Shown one piece after another: positions 7,375-15,635 of a stretch of 46,210 bases of DNA. Position 1 is the stretch's first letter, and each line of letters opens with the position of its first letter. Both the position numbers and the translations under genes were made by a program. The stretch is from Saprospiraceae bacterium (GTDB lineage Bacteria; Bacteroidota; Bacteroidia; Chitinophagales; Saprospiraceae), in contig JALSPK010000063.1 of assembly GCA_026986005.1 (NCBI GenBank), positions 1 through 46,210 on the forward strand, given 5' to 3'. The notes beneath the pieces are model-generated. The model made no database searches. It was given only the letters and a program-made list of their open reading frames with translations, and was not told the DNA's origin.

Positions 7375-7782
7375 TTAAACGGCTCCTTTTATTGTCTTAA
7401 TCTTTTGACTTCCCATGACGCAACTTACATTGAATACTGCTCCGGATTCTACATTGAGTTGATCAGTAAATACATCACCATCAATCATCGCAGCTTCCTT
7501 CACTACAAGCAAATTATTTACTTTCAATTTTCCTTTAATGGTACCTACAATAATTGCATCCTGACATACTATTTCGCCATCAATTCGCCCTTCAGCTCCT
7601 AAAATTAATTTTCCTTTACACTCGATTTTACCAATCAAAGTGCCATCAATTCTAATATCGCTTTCAGCAAAAATTTCGCCTTTCACGGAAGTCCCGACTA
7701 CTAAACTATTCAACCCTGCTTTTGAACTAGGGGTAGACTTCACCTGTTTTGATTTATTTTCATCTTTTTTATTTCCAAACAT
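7375..7782 (-). CDS. Bactofilin-family cytoskeletal protein
   Basis: The 135-residue product has a charged N-terminal tail (about 1-25), a central DUF583/bactofilin beta-helix of repeated strands (ESDIRIDGTLIGKIECKGKL, AEGRIDGEIVCQDAIIVGTI, KVNNLLVVKEAAMIDGDVF) and a short C-terminal tail. Bactofilins polymerise without nucleotides and scaffold cell-shape or wall enzymes. It is the first gene of a four-gene minus-strand cluster (bactofilin, AtpZ, AtpI-like, biotin carrier). The tandem MITEs lie directly upstream, starting about 54 bases before its ATG, and may affect its expression. Confidence 0.9.
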   Translation of the reverse strand: MFGNKKDENKSKQVKSTPSSKAGLNSLVVGTSVKGEIFAESDIRIDGTLIGKIECKGKLILGAEGRIDGEIVCQDAIIVGTIKGKLKVNNLLVVKEAAMIDGDVFTDQLNVESGAVFNVSCVMGSQKIKTIKGAV

Positions 7783-7835
7783 TCTTTATATTTTTTAGGG
7801 GGTTATTTGTAAAATTTATTTCCAATTATTCTATT

Positions 7836-7999
7836 TAGTGTCTGTCCATAAAGTCATTAAAATTTAAAAATAATCTTTTTGCGATATTTTTACTTTATTC
7901 AAATTACTGATGCTAAGGCATCACTAATCCTCAGAAAGACAAAAATCTCATCAAAAATCTTTATTTTTCCAAAATCAAGCACTTTATAGACAGACACTA
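7836..7999. mobile_element. MITE copy 1 (TAGTGTCTGTC termini), 164 bp
   Basis: Ends are inverted repeats of 18 bases with one mismatch: tagtgtctgtccataaag on the left and ctttatagacagacacta on the right. There is no coding capacity. The interior holds a small palindrome (tgatgctaaggcatca). It sits two bases from copy 2; all three flanks (left, middle, right) read ATTT next to the AGTGTC ends, which could be a 4-base target duplication. Confidence 0.8.
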
Positions 8000-8001
8000 T
8001 T

Positions 8002-8330
8002 TAGTGTCTGTCCACAAAGTCATTAAAATTTAAAAATAATCTTTTTGCGATATCATGTAACTGCACAGATAGAATCATTTTGGCTGATAAACGTTCTTTT
8101 TGCATTAAAATTTATCAATATTTTTTGAAATAGCGCCACTATTCCTTCAAAATATATGATTCTTTTAAAACAAAAATAGACATTTTTTTCATCTCAAAAG
8201 CACTCTATCTGTGTAGTTACTTACTTTATTCAAATTAGTGATGCTAAGGCATCACTAATCCTCAGAAAGATAAAAATCTCATCAAAAATCTTTATTTTTC
8301 AAAAATCAAGCACTTTATAGACAGACACTA
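8002..8330. mobile_element. MITE copy 2, 329 bp, carrying a nested second MITE
   Basis: The outer ends and interior match copy 1 base for base over most of their length, but after ctttttgcgata the element is interrupted by about 165 bases that copy 1 lacks. The interruption has its own inverted repeats (see 8057-8220). The outer right end finishes in the same acagacacta at 8330. Confidence 0.8.
8057..8220. mobile_element. Nested MITE (GTAACTnCACAGATAGA termini)
   Basis: The left end gtaactgcacagataga and the right end tctatctgtgtagttac are inverted repeats with one mismatch. The 164-bp element has no ORF and interrupts MITE copy 2. A truncated second copy of its left two-thirds lies at 14374-14483. 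Confidence 0.75.
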
Positions 8331-8859
8331 TTTATCATTTGTTTTAAATCCAACTATTTAACAAATATCATTTTTTCTTAAAGTAAAAAATACTGATATG
8401 CCTTATTTTAAATATAAACCATATCTCAAGCATCATTTTTTCTTTAAAAACAAATTCAAATTTACTAAAATTTATTAAAAAATTTATAAAAACGAGATAG
8501 ATTCTTAATGCATTCTTAATATTTTTCAAAATTAATTTTTCTTCAGAACCCAAAATGGCAAATTCACATGATGAATTTCTCTTTGATTCTATTTTTTCAG
8601 CTACCTCATCATATCTTGACTAGCCCATATGTCATATAAAGCAAATCCTGAAATCAACAATTCCAATTGACAACTCTCCTGTTATAAAACCTCAAGCCAT
8701 TCTACATAACTGTTTTTTTATCTATTTTCATTAAAAATGATTTCCTGATTTATAATTTAATTAAAACAAATATATCAAAAAAATGAAAGGAAGTCCAGTT
8801 TTTGGATTTAAATACCTTGTAATAATTTAAAATGTCTTATATTTGGAAAAAGAAAAAAA
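8331..8859. other. Gene-free AT-rich region
   Basis: About 530 bases between MITE copy 2 and the MscS gene. A 61-codon minus-strand frame (8368-8553) is made of low-complexity Lys/Phe/Ile residues and looks fortuitous. No promoter with a complete TTG-N19-21-TAnnTTTG pattern, terminator or RNA gene was recognised. It may be the eroded remains of a former gene. Confidence 0.4.
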
Positions 8860-9687
8860 GTGATTAAAGAAATAATAGGATATAAACTTGTTGAAATCGG
8901 TGAATATAGCATAACTGTTCAAAATTTAATCAGTATTTTAGTAATAATAATACTCACAAAAATTTTCTTGTCTGTCATACGAAAAACTTTGCTTAAAATA
9001 AGCAAGTTGAAAGGAGAAAGACAGGAAGACTTTTATACAGTTATCAAAATCATTAGTTATATAGTATGGGTGATTTCACTTATCCTGATATTGAATTTGC
9101 TCGGAATAAAGGTGTCCGCATTATTAACCGGATCTGCCGCATTATTAGTTGGGATTGGTCTGGGACTTCAACAAACTTTCAATGATTTTATTTCAGGTAT
9201 TATATTGCTTTTTGAAGGAAAAACAAAGGTTGGAGATTTGTTGGAAATAGAAGGCAGATTGATGGTTTTAAACAATATAGGATTAAGAACGACTGAAGGT
9301 ACAGATCAGAATGGTGTGTCAATTAGTATTCCAAACTCAAAGATCGTCACAGATAAAGTGATAAATTGGACACATCAGGAAGATAAAAAAATAAGATTTA
9401 ATATAAAGGTGGGAGTTGCTTATGGTAGTGATGTTGAATTGGTCATTGATATCCTTGAAAATTGTGTAAAGGAACACCCTAAAGTAATTGATAAAAATCT
9501 TGCAGAAGCACGATTTTCTGATTTTGGTGATTCTTCATTGAACTTTGAGTTATATTTTTTCAGTAAAGAAATATTTAGGGTGGGAAAAATTAAAAGCGAC
9601 ATTAGAAGAGCGATTAACAAACAGCTTATTAAAAACAAAATTGAAATTCCATTTCCACAAATGGACGTTCATATGAAAAAATATTAG
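8860..9687 (+). CDS. MscS-family mechanosensitive ion channel
   Basis: The 275-residue product has three membrane segments (about 20-40, 61-83, 87-112). The pore-lining helix carries the glycine/alanine-rich sequence LLTGSAALLVGIGLGLQQTF, followed by NDFISGIILLFEG. The cytoplasmic beta domain holds IPNSKIVTDKVINW. These are hallmarks of small-conductance mechanosensitive channels, which release solutes on osmotic downshock. The start is a GTG at 8860; the only nearby upstream ATG (8832) is out of frame and ends quickly. The gene is monocistronic, since about 180 bases separate it from the rhomboid gene. Confidence 0.93.
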   Translation: MIKEIIGYKLVEIGEYSITVQNLISILVIIILTKIFLSVIRKTLLKISKLKGERQEDFYTVIKIISYIVWVISLILILNLLGIKVSALLTGSAALLVGIGLGLQQTFNDFISGIILLFEGKTKVGDLLEIEGRLMVLNNIGLRTTEGTDQNGVSISIPNSKIVTDKVINWTHQEDKKIRFNIKVGVAYGSDVELVIDILENCVKEHPKVIDKNLAEARFSDFGDSSLNFELYFFSKEIFRVGKIKSDIRRAINKQLIKNKIEIPFPQMDVHMKKY

Positions 9688-9829
9688 AAATATTGCAATA
9701 AGATTATTTTTAATGACTTTATGTACAGATACTATAGTGTTTGCTAGAAAATATGAGGTCTTTTGAATTATGATAATTATTGTTCTGAAATTATTTAGGT
9801 TAAAAAGCATCCGTTTTAATAATTAAACT

Positions 9830-9837
9830 TATATTTG
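9830..9837 (+). promoter_or_regulatory. -7 element of the rhomboid gene
   Basis: TATATTTG matches the Bacteroidota -7 consensus and lies 30 bases before the ATG at 9868, giving a leader of about 24 bases. No clear -33 TTG is present at the expected spacing. Confidence 0.5.
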
Positions 9838-9867
9838 GTTATTTAAAATTAAAAAATCTATTGTTTT

Positions 9868-10596
9868 ATGTTTTTTCCAATTGGTGACGATCAGATAAAG
9901 GGTGGATACAAGCCCATATTCAGTTATGCATTTATAGCTATTAATACATTGGTTTTCTTTTATGAGATGTATCTGCAATCCAGCCACCATCTCAATGGAT
10001 TTATCAATGAATATGGAGCAATACCGACTGAAATAGTCCATGGTCAAGATTATTTTACACTTTTCACCAATATGTTTATACATGGAGGCTGGATGCATTT
10101 AATAGGCAATATGGTGTTTTTATGGATATTTGCTGATAATATAGAATCCTCTATCGGTAATATTAAGTTCCTCTTATTCTATCTAGGAGGGGGAATTGCG
10201 GCATCTGTAATACATGTGCTTTTAAATACCCAAAGCGAAATACCTAGTGTAGGTGCAAGTGGTGCGATTTCTGCAGTGATGGGGACATACTTAGTCATGT
10301 TTCCCGGATCAAGAGTAAAAGTTCTTGTCTTGTATTTCTTCAGGTCTTTTTATTTATCTGCAATAATTTTTTTAGGTATTTGGATTGCTATGCAATTATT
10401 CAACGGATTTTCATCATTAGGAGCTGATCCAAACACAGGAGGTGTGGCTCACTGGGCTCATATCGGAGGATTTGCATTTGGTCTGCTTTATGGTCTTTAC
10501 GCAAAAAAATATTTTGATAAAAAGGGTGAACTTGTGCAAGGACAAGGTGGAGGTCTAAGCGATTTATTCGGAGGTAGAAGACGAAGGCGATATTAG
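9868..10596 (+). CDS. Rhomboid-family intramembrane serine protease
   Basis: The 242-residue membrane protein has about six helices. It shows the rhomboid signature residues: the HLIGNM segment with Asn81 (oxyanion side), the nucleophile Ser131 in GASGAIS, and the partner His198 in HWAHIGGF. The loop after helix 1 carries the usual WMHL sequence (Trp75-Leu78). The enzyme cleaves substrates inside the membrane; its target here is unknown. A C-terminal tail rich in Gly and Arg (GQGGGLSDLFGGRRRRRY) is cytoplasmic or at the membrane surface. The gene converges on the oxidoreductase gene, leaving 21 bases between them. Confidence 0.95.
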   Translation: MFFPIGDDQIKGGYKPIFSYAFIAINTLVFFYEMYLQSSHHLNGFINEYGAIPTEIVHGQDYFTLFTNMFIHGGWMHLIGNMVFLWIFADNIESSIGNIKFLLFYLGGGIAASVIHVLLNTQSEIPSVGASGAISAVMGTYLVMFPGSRVKVLVLYFFRSFYLSAIIFLGIWIAMQLFNGFSSLGADPNTGGVAHWAHIGGFAFGLLYGLYAKKYFDKKGELVQGQGGGLSDLFGGRRRRRY

Positions 10597-10617
10597 ATTT
10601 GCTCTCTTTCTTAACAC

Positions 10618-12177
10618 TTATCGTCCTGCCATCTTCATTACTTTAATAAAACCACTTATTCCTTTTATAGCACCTATGCTTGATACTCCTCCAAACATTG
10701 CTCCAACAACACCCAAAGAACCCGCATCACTTCCCGTTAGGTACAGATTTTTTACGGGTGTTTTTGGTGATATCCACTTGTGTTTATATCTTTCAGGAGT
10801 TACAGGAACACCATAAAAGCTACCTTTTTCCCATTTTGTAAAATACTCCATGGTTAATGGAGTTGACAGCTCCGTGTAAACCGTAAGTTCTTTGATCCCG
10901 GGAATATACTTATCTGCGAAATCCAATAACTTTGATGATAATTCTTCCTTGTATTTGAGGTAATCATCTCCTCTTTTCATCCATTTGGTGTCTTTCCATT
11001 TACTAAAACTATCATATTGGGAAAAACTAATTATTTCAGCAGTATGTGTTTTTGCCAAAGGATTTTTCATCGAAGGGAATGAAATAAACGCCGAAAGTAT
11101 GTCACCGGTTTTACCACTTTCTTCGTAAGTTTTATCGTGGTCATAAGATGTATTAATCCAATGGTTTTCTCCTTTGATACCCAATTTTGATGGGCTATCT
11201 TTTAGTCCAAGATATAATGTGTTTGTCGAAAACCCACTCATCGCATTCTTTATCTCTTCCCTGAAAGGGATATCAACAATGGGTGGTATCAGCTTCAAGT
11301 ATGTATTAAAAGCTCCCGCATCTGAAACTATCCTATCTGCAAAAAGTTCCATGCTTTCTTTTTTATAACTTACCTTTACTCCAATTGCTTTATTGTTTTT
11401 GATTATTATTTTTTCAACATTGATGTTTGTTTTGACACTTCCTCCACCTTTTTCAATAATAGGAATCATGTTTTTAGCAATAGAGCTTGCACCACCTACA
11501 GGAAAATACCCACCGTATAAATATGACCTTACAACCAAACAATGCATAATAAATGCACTTTTTTCAGGAGGCGTACCATAATCACCCCAAATCGAAGTCA
11601 AAAGTGCTTTCAATTTTTCATCCTCTATTATACTATCTAAATACTCTTTTGTAGTGGAAAGAGCCAATTTTGAATTATCTTTTCTGAAAAACCCAATAAG
11701 GCTATTAGCCCATGACGGCATCACTTTGCCCATCATATATGTTTGAAACCATTTGGCGACTTCTTTGATGTCGAGGAAGTAGCGTTTTATTCCCTTCTCT
11801 TCAGTTGGAAACTGCTCAATAAGAGATTTTTGAAATTCTTTTGGATTAGCAGGTTGTTTAAAACTGAAGTCAGGGTAAACAAATTTTTCAAAATAATGAG
11901 GCATTTTGTTCCATTCCAACCTATTGTCTGTTATATAATCAAAAATCTTTCTTGGCAACAAACCTTTTTTCATTTCTCCAACATAATGTACTCCCACATC
12001 CCATGAAAACTTTTGACCATCTTTCACTCTTGAAAATTCGTGAGTTTGTCCACCGGGAACAAAGTGCTGTTCCAAAACAAGAACTTTTTGATTGTATATT
12101 TTAGAGAGTAATACTGCTGTGGTTAACCCTCCAATTCCGGAACCTATTATTATGGTATCGTATTTTGTATTTGTCAT
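10618..12177 (-). CDS. FAD-dependent oxidoreductase, retinol saturase / CrtI-CrtISO type
   Basis: The 519-residue product starts with a dinucleotide-binding motif (IIIGSGIGGLTTAVLLSKIY, about 10-29), then VLEQHFVPGG and DVGVHYVGEM, the last typical of all-trans-retinol 13,14-reductase and carotenoid isomerase relatives. A C-terminal FAD segment reads KNLYLTGSDAGSLGVVGAMF. Members saturate, desaturate or isomerise polyenes. No carotenoid genes are nearby, so the substrate cannot be named. A -7-like TAAATTTG (12185-12192, minus strand) is only 7 bases before the ATG, which hints at a very short leader. Confidence 0.85.
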   Translation of the reverse strand: MTNTKYDTIIIGSGIGGLTTAVLLSKIYNQKVLVLEQHFVPGGQTHEFSRVKDGQKFSWDVGVHYVGEMKKGLLPRKIFDYITDNRLEWNKMPHYFEKFVYPDFSFKQPANPKEFQKSLIEQFPTEEKGIKRYFLDIKEVAKWFQTYMMGKVMPSWANSLIGFFRKDNSKLALSTTKEYLDSIIEDEKLKALLTSIWGDYGTPPEKSAFIMHCLVVRSYLYGGYFPVGGASSIAKNMIPIIEKGGGSVKTNINVEKIIIKNNKAIGVKVSYKKESMELFADRIVSDAGAFNTYLKLIPPIVDIPFREEIKNAMSGFSTNTLYLGLKDSPSKLGIKGENHWINTSYDHDKTYEESGKTGDILSAFISFPSMKNPLAKTHTAEIISFSQYDSFSKWKDTKWMKRGDDYLKYKEELSSKLLDFADKYIPGIKELTVYTELSTPLTMEYFTKWEKGSFYGVPVTPERYKHKWISPKTPVKNLYLTGSDAGSLGVVGAMFGGVSSIGAIKGISGFIKVMKMAGR

Positions 12178-12281
12178 AATATTTCAAATTTATAGTGTTT
12201 TCTTTCAGATATTATATATTAAAACAGGAAGAAGTTATAGCAATACATATTGTAAAATTGCAAGGATTTAAAAATCATATA

Positions 12282-14150
12282 TTATCCATAACTTTCCAAT
12301 TTTTCCATTAGTGTTTCCCAATGATTTTCCAGATTTAAGATTTCACTTTCCAGAACATTTAGGTTTTTTCCCATTTCGGCTATTTTCGCCGGATTTGCTT
12401 CTGAGTTTGCTTCAAAAAACAGATGCATTTTCTGTTTTTCTTTTTCTTTTTTTTCTATTTCTCTCAAGATTCTGGATATTTCATTGTCGATCTTTTTCTT
12501 TTCCTTTCTCAGAGCATTTTTATCTTCGACAGATTGTTTTTTGTTGTCATCTATTTCCTTTGACAAATTAGATTTTTGAGTGGCCCTATATTCTGTATAG
12601 GTGCCGTTAAAATCCTTGATGTGACCTTTGCCATCCATAATAAAAAGGTGGTCGGTCAGCTTATCCATAAAATATCTGTCGTGAGTAATAATAATCAAAT
12701 TACCTTTGAATCCCATCAAGTAATCTTCCAAAATATTCAGGGTAACAATATCCAGATCATTGGTAGGTTCATCCAGAATGAGGAAATTGGGGTTACGCAT
12801 CAATACCGTAAGGAGCTGCAATCTTCTTTTTTCTCCTCCGCTGAGTTGTGATACATATACTTGTTGATGTTTTCTAGAAAAGAGGAATCGTTCCAGTAAT
12901 TGTTCTGCTGTCAATTTTTTACCATTAGACATTGGGAGGTATTCAGCAATGTCGGTTATCACTTCCAATACCCTTTTATCTTTGGTTAAAACAAGGCCAC
13001 CTTGTGAAAAATTACCAAAATAAACCGTTTCTCCGATAACAATCTTACCGTTATCAGGTTTTACTAGCCCTGTGATTATATTGATAAAAGTTGATTTACC
13101 CACACCATTATCACCCACTATACCTATCTTTTCAAATCGTTTGAACTTGTAGCTAAAATCATTTAATATTCTGATATCTCCAAAAGCTTTTTTTACATTA
13201 TACAATTCAAGGATTTTGCCACCCAATCTTTGAGTCTCGATATTGATACTGATGGAATCATTGTAAATAGCCTTGCTTGCTTTTTCTCCAATATCATTCG
13301 CTCTATCTATTCTAGATTTTGATTTTGTTGTTCTTGCCTTGGGTTGTCTTTTTAGCCACTCAAGTTCTTTTTTGTATAGTTTTTTTAGCTTGTCGGTTGT
13401 TACAGACTCATTATGCATCCTCTCCGCCTTTTTTTCAAGGTATCTTTCATAGTTTCCTGTGTATGAAAAAAGCACTCCTCTATCCAATTCGACAATTCTA
13501 TTGCATGTATTCTCAAGAAAGTATCTATCATGAGTTACCATGAAAAGCGTGATTTTCTTATTGGCGAGATAACTTTCAAGCCATTCAATCATATCAATAT
13601 CTAAGTGATTGGTAGGTTCATCCAGGATTAAAAAATCCGGTTCTTGGACGATTATTTTCGCGAGAGCAACACGTTTTTTTTGTCCACCTGACAGTTCTTT
13701 TATTTTTTTATCAAGTTGTGGTATTTTTAGTTTAAATAGTATTTCTTTTATTTTGTTTTCAATATTCCACGCCCCTAGGTTTTCTAATTTAGCAATGGCA
13801 GAATCTAAAGTAATATTGTCATTTCTAATGACTGCAAGTTCATATTCTTTTATTGCATTAATTTTTGGGTCATCTGTATCGAAAACAGCATCTAAGACAC
13901 TAAATTCTTCAGCAAAAACAGGCTCTTGTTTCAAAAAAGCAAGTCTGATGTCTTTGTTGATTATTATTTTTGCATTTTCTCCTTCCGGACTTTCCTCTCC
14001 AAATATAACACGAAGCAGAGTTGATTTTCCACTACCATTTTTTGCTATCAATCCGATTTTGTCCCCTTTATTAATACTAAAATTTATATTTTCAAATAGG
14101 ATTTTTTCTCCATAGGACTTGGTTACATTTTCTAATAGCAGGTAATTCAT
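12282..14150 (-). CDS. uup: ABC-F family ATPase, Uup-like
   Basis: The 622-residue soluble protein has two ABC domains without membrane segments. Walker A motifs are AKNGSGKSTL and GDNGVGKSTF, signatures LSGGQKKRVALA and LSGGEKRRLQLL, and Walker B motifs LILDEPTNHLD and LILDEPTNDLD. A linker with many Lys/Arg residues separates them. A C-terminal coiled coil (about 530-622) is the ABC_tran_CTD feature of Uup. ABC-F proteins act on the ribosome; Uup has also been tied to suppression of transposon excision and to DNA binding. The ATG at 14150 is preferred to a GTG four codons upstream because LLLENVTKSYG then falls at the usual distance. A -7-like TACTTTTG lies at 14175-14182 on the minus strand. 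Confidence 0.9.
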   Translation of the reverse strand: MNYLLLENVTKSYGEKILFENINFSINKGDKIGLIAKNGSGKSTLLRVIFGEESPEGENAKIIINKDIRLAFLKQEPVFAEEFSVLDAVFDTDDPKINAIKEYELAVIRNDNITLDSAIAKLENLGAWNIENKIKEILFKLKIPQLDKKIKELSGGQKKRVALAKIIVQEPDFLILDEPTNHLDIDMIEWLESYLANKKITLFMVTHDRYFLENTCNRIVELDRGVLFSYTGNYERYLEKKAERMHNESVTTDKLKKLYKKELEWLKRQPKARTTKSKSRIDRANDIGEKASKAIYNDSISINIETQRLGGKILELYNVKKAFGDIRILNDFSYKFKRFEKIGIVGDNGVGKSTFINIITGLVKPDNGKIVIGETVYFGNFSQGGLVLTKDKRVLEVITDIAEYLPMSNGKKLTAEQLLERFLFSRKHQQVYVSQLSGGEKRRLQLLTVLMRNPNFLILDEPTNDLDIVTLNILEDYLMGFKGNLIIITHDRYFMDKLTDHLFIMDGKGHIKDFNGTYTEYRATQKSNLSKEIDDNKKQSVEDKNALRKEKKKIDNEISRILREIEKKEKEKQKMHLFFEANSEANPAKIAEMGKNLNVLESEILNLENHWETLMEKLESYG

Positions 14151-14318
14151 CTTTAAATTCACTTATTTGAATTGCAAAAGTAAGATAATTAATCCAAATC
14201 CATTAAAATAATAGGAAATTCAAGGTTTGAATAATGATATTGTTATTTCATCTTGGAAATATAACTATTATTATCTGAAATATTAATATTAATTGGTGCA
14301 ACTCGTATTTATATTATT

Positions 14319-14561
14319 TAGTGTCTGTCCACAAAGTCATTAAAATTGAAAAGTAAACTTTTTGCGATATCATGTAACTACACAGATAGAATCATTTTGG
14401 CTGAAAAACGTTCTTTTTGCATTAAAATTTATCAATATTTTTTGAAATAGCGCCACTATTCCTTCAAAATATATGATTCTTTTATACCAAACCTCTATCA
14501 AGAGGGTGAAATAGAAAAAGAATTATTTTTCAAAAATCAAGCACTTTATAGACAGACACTA
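14319..14561. mobile_element. MITE copy 3, rearranged, 243 bp
   Basis: The left end tagtgtctgtccacaaag and right end ctttatagacagacacta match copies 1 and 2. Inside are the left two-thirds of the nested MITE (14374-14483), then about 40 unrelated bases carrying the dispersed repeat of 6039-6076, then the outer right end. The right part of the nested element and the adjoining outer sequence are missing, so a deletion or recombination has occurred. Confidence 0.75.
14487..14520. repeat. Short dispersed repeat with hairpin (copy 2)
   Basis: The sequence caaacctctatcaagaggg followed by tgaaatagaaaaag corresponds to the copy at 6039-6076. CCTCT and AGAGG form a perfect 5-base stem around ATCA. 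It lies exactly at the breakpoint inside MITE copy 3. Confidence 0.5.
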
Positions 14562-14662
14562 ACTAATCTGTCATTGTCAATAAAATATAGATTTTGACAT
14601 AATAAACGTATGATTCCAATAATGTATTTCATACTTTAGTTGTCGAGAAGTATACATAAAAC

Positions 14663-15481
14663 TTACAGATAGTTATCAATCCATTCTCTTAAAAGATTCA
14701 TTAAAATCGGTTCTGACTCTTTTACTTTATTCACTACGTCTTGATGAGAGGTTTCCTTAATTCTTTCCGGTGGATAACATTCATTTGATACCATAGAAAA
14801 GCCGGTAACTTTCATATTCCCATGGACTGCCACAATAGTCTCAAATACCGTTGACATTCCAATCAAATCTGAACCCATACGATATATCATTGAGTATTCG
14901 GCGGGTGTTTCCAAGCTAGGTCCTTGTAGCGCAAGATAAATCCCTTGCTTTAAATTATAATCTATTTTTTTTGCTATTTCCAAAAATTGTTTTCTTATTT
15001 TAGCATTGTACGCATTTGACATGTCCGGAAATCTTGTTCCCAATGCATCAATATTTGATCCCCTCAAAGGATGATCGGGAATCATGTTTATATGATCTTT
15101 TAGCAAGATAACATCTCCGGCATTAAAATCAGGATTTATACCACCAGCGGCATTTGTCAATATCAAATTCTTTGCCCCCATTATTTGCATTACTCTAATA
15201 GGATAAGTAACATCTTGAGCCGAATATCCTTCATAATAATGCATTCTACCGGAGAAAAGATAAATAGTTTTGTTTTTTCTTTTACCTATCACTAATTCTC
15301 CTTTATGGTTTTGTACGGTACTAACTTTGAAATGCGGAATATCTTTGTATGGTATTTTAATATCTATGTCATCAAATAGCTCTTCGCTACTCAGACCAGA
15401 ACCAAAAACTATAGCCAAATCAGGTTTAAAATCGGTCATTGATTTGAGATATTTTTCAGTTTCTTTGAGTTTATTTAGCAT
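14663..15481 (-). CDS. punA: Purine-nucleoside phosphorylase (trimeric PNP/MTAP family)
   Basis: The 272-residue product has the family's conserved blocks: the phosphate-binding GSGLSSEE near the start, SGRMHYYEGY, LTNAAGGINPDF, and the base-binding Glu in GPSLETPAEY and Asn in MVSNECYPP. It cleaves purine nucleosides with phosphate to the base and ribose 1-phosphate, serving salvage. Length is normal for the family. Its start lies in a short divergent region shared with rimP; on its own strand TAATTTTG at 15511-15518 fits a -7 element with TTTG at 15541-15544 (spacing 22, slightly long). Confidence 0.92.
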   Translation of the reverse strand: MLNKLKETEKYLKSMTDFKPDLAIVFGSGLSSEELFDDIDIKIPYKDIPHFKVSTVQNHKGELVIGKRKNKTIYLFSGRMHYYEGYSAQDVTYPIRVMQIMGAKNLILTNAAGGINPDFNAGDVILLKDHINMIPDHPLRGSNIDALGTRFPDMSNAYNAKIRKQFLEIAKKIDYNLKQGIYLALQGPSLETPAEYSMIYRMGSDLIGMSTVFETIVAVHGNMKVTGFSMVSNECYPPERIKETSHQDVVNKVKESEPILMNLLREWIDNYL

Positions 15482-15547
15482 TTTTCTTGGGTTTTTTACT
15501 ATAAATTCGTCAAAATTAAAACTTTAGTAATAAAAACTATCAAATTA

Positions 15548-15579
15548 TTGCTAAAAAAATATAAAAAGCCTTATATTTG
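15548..15579 (+). promoter_or_regulatory. Promoter of rimP-nusA-infB
   Basis: TTG (15548-15550), 21 bases and TATATTTG (15572-15579) fit the Bacteroidota promoter. Transcription should start near 15586, only about 10 bases before the hairpin at 15596. Confidence 0.7.
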
Positions 15580-15595
15580 CGCAAGAATTAAGGAG

Positions 15596-15624
15596 AGAGG
15601 GAGCATATTTGCTCCCTCTTTTTT
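15596..15624 (+). terminator. Leader terminator/attenuator before rimP-nusA-infB
   Basis: AGAGGGAGC (15596-15604) pairs perfectly with GCTCCCTCT (15611-15619) around the loop ATATTT and is followed by a run of T. It lies between the operon's promoter and rimP, so it would stop transcripts at about 40 bases unless bypassed. Because NusA itself influences termination at hairpins, it may be a feedback site; that is inference. Confidence 0.75.
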
Positions 15625-15635
15625 ATAAAGATAAT

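Noticed and set aside
8368-8553. 61-codon minus-strand ORF in the gap before the MscS gene
   Set aside because: Low-complexity Lys/Phe/Ile composition typical of AT-rich noncoding DNA, no recognisable domain and no promoter. Left out as a gene.
13609-14115. 168-codon plus-strand frame inside the ABC-F gene
   Set aside because: Antisense to a clearly conserved gene, no domain; a shadow frame.
15609-15635. Upstream extension of RimP from a TTG
   Set aside because: The TTG lies in the leader hairpin, so an initiating ribosome would need the terminator sequence; the ATG at 15636 gives the normal RimP start.
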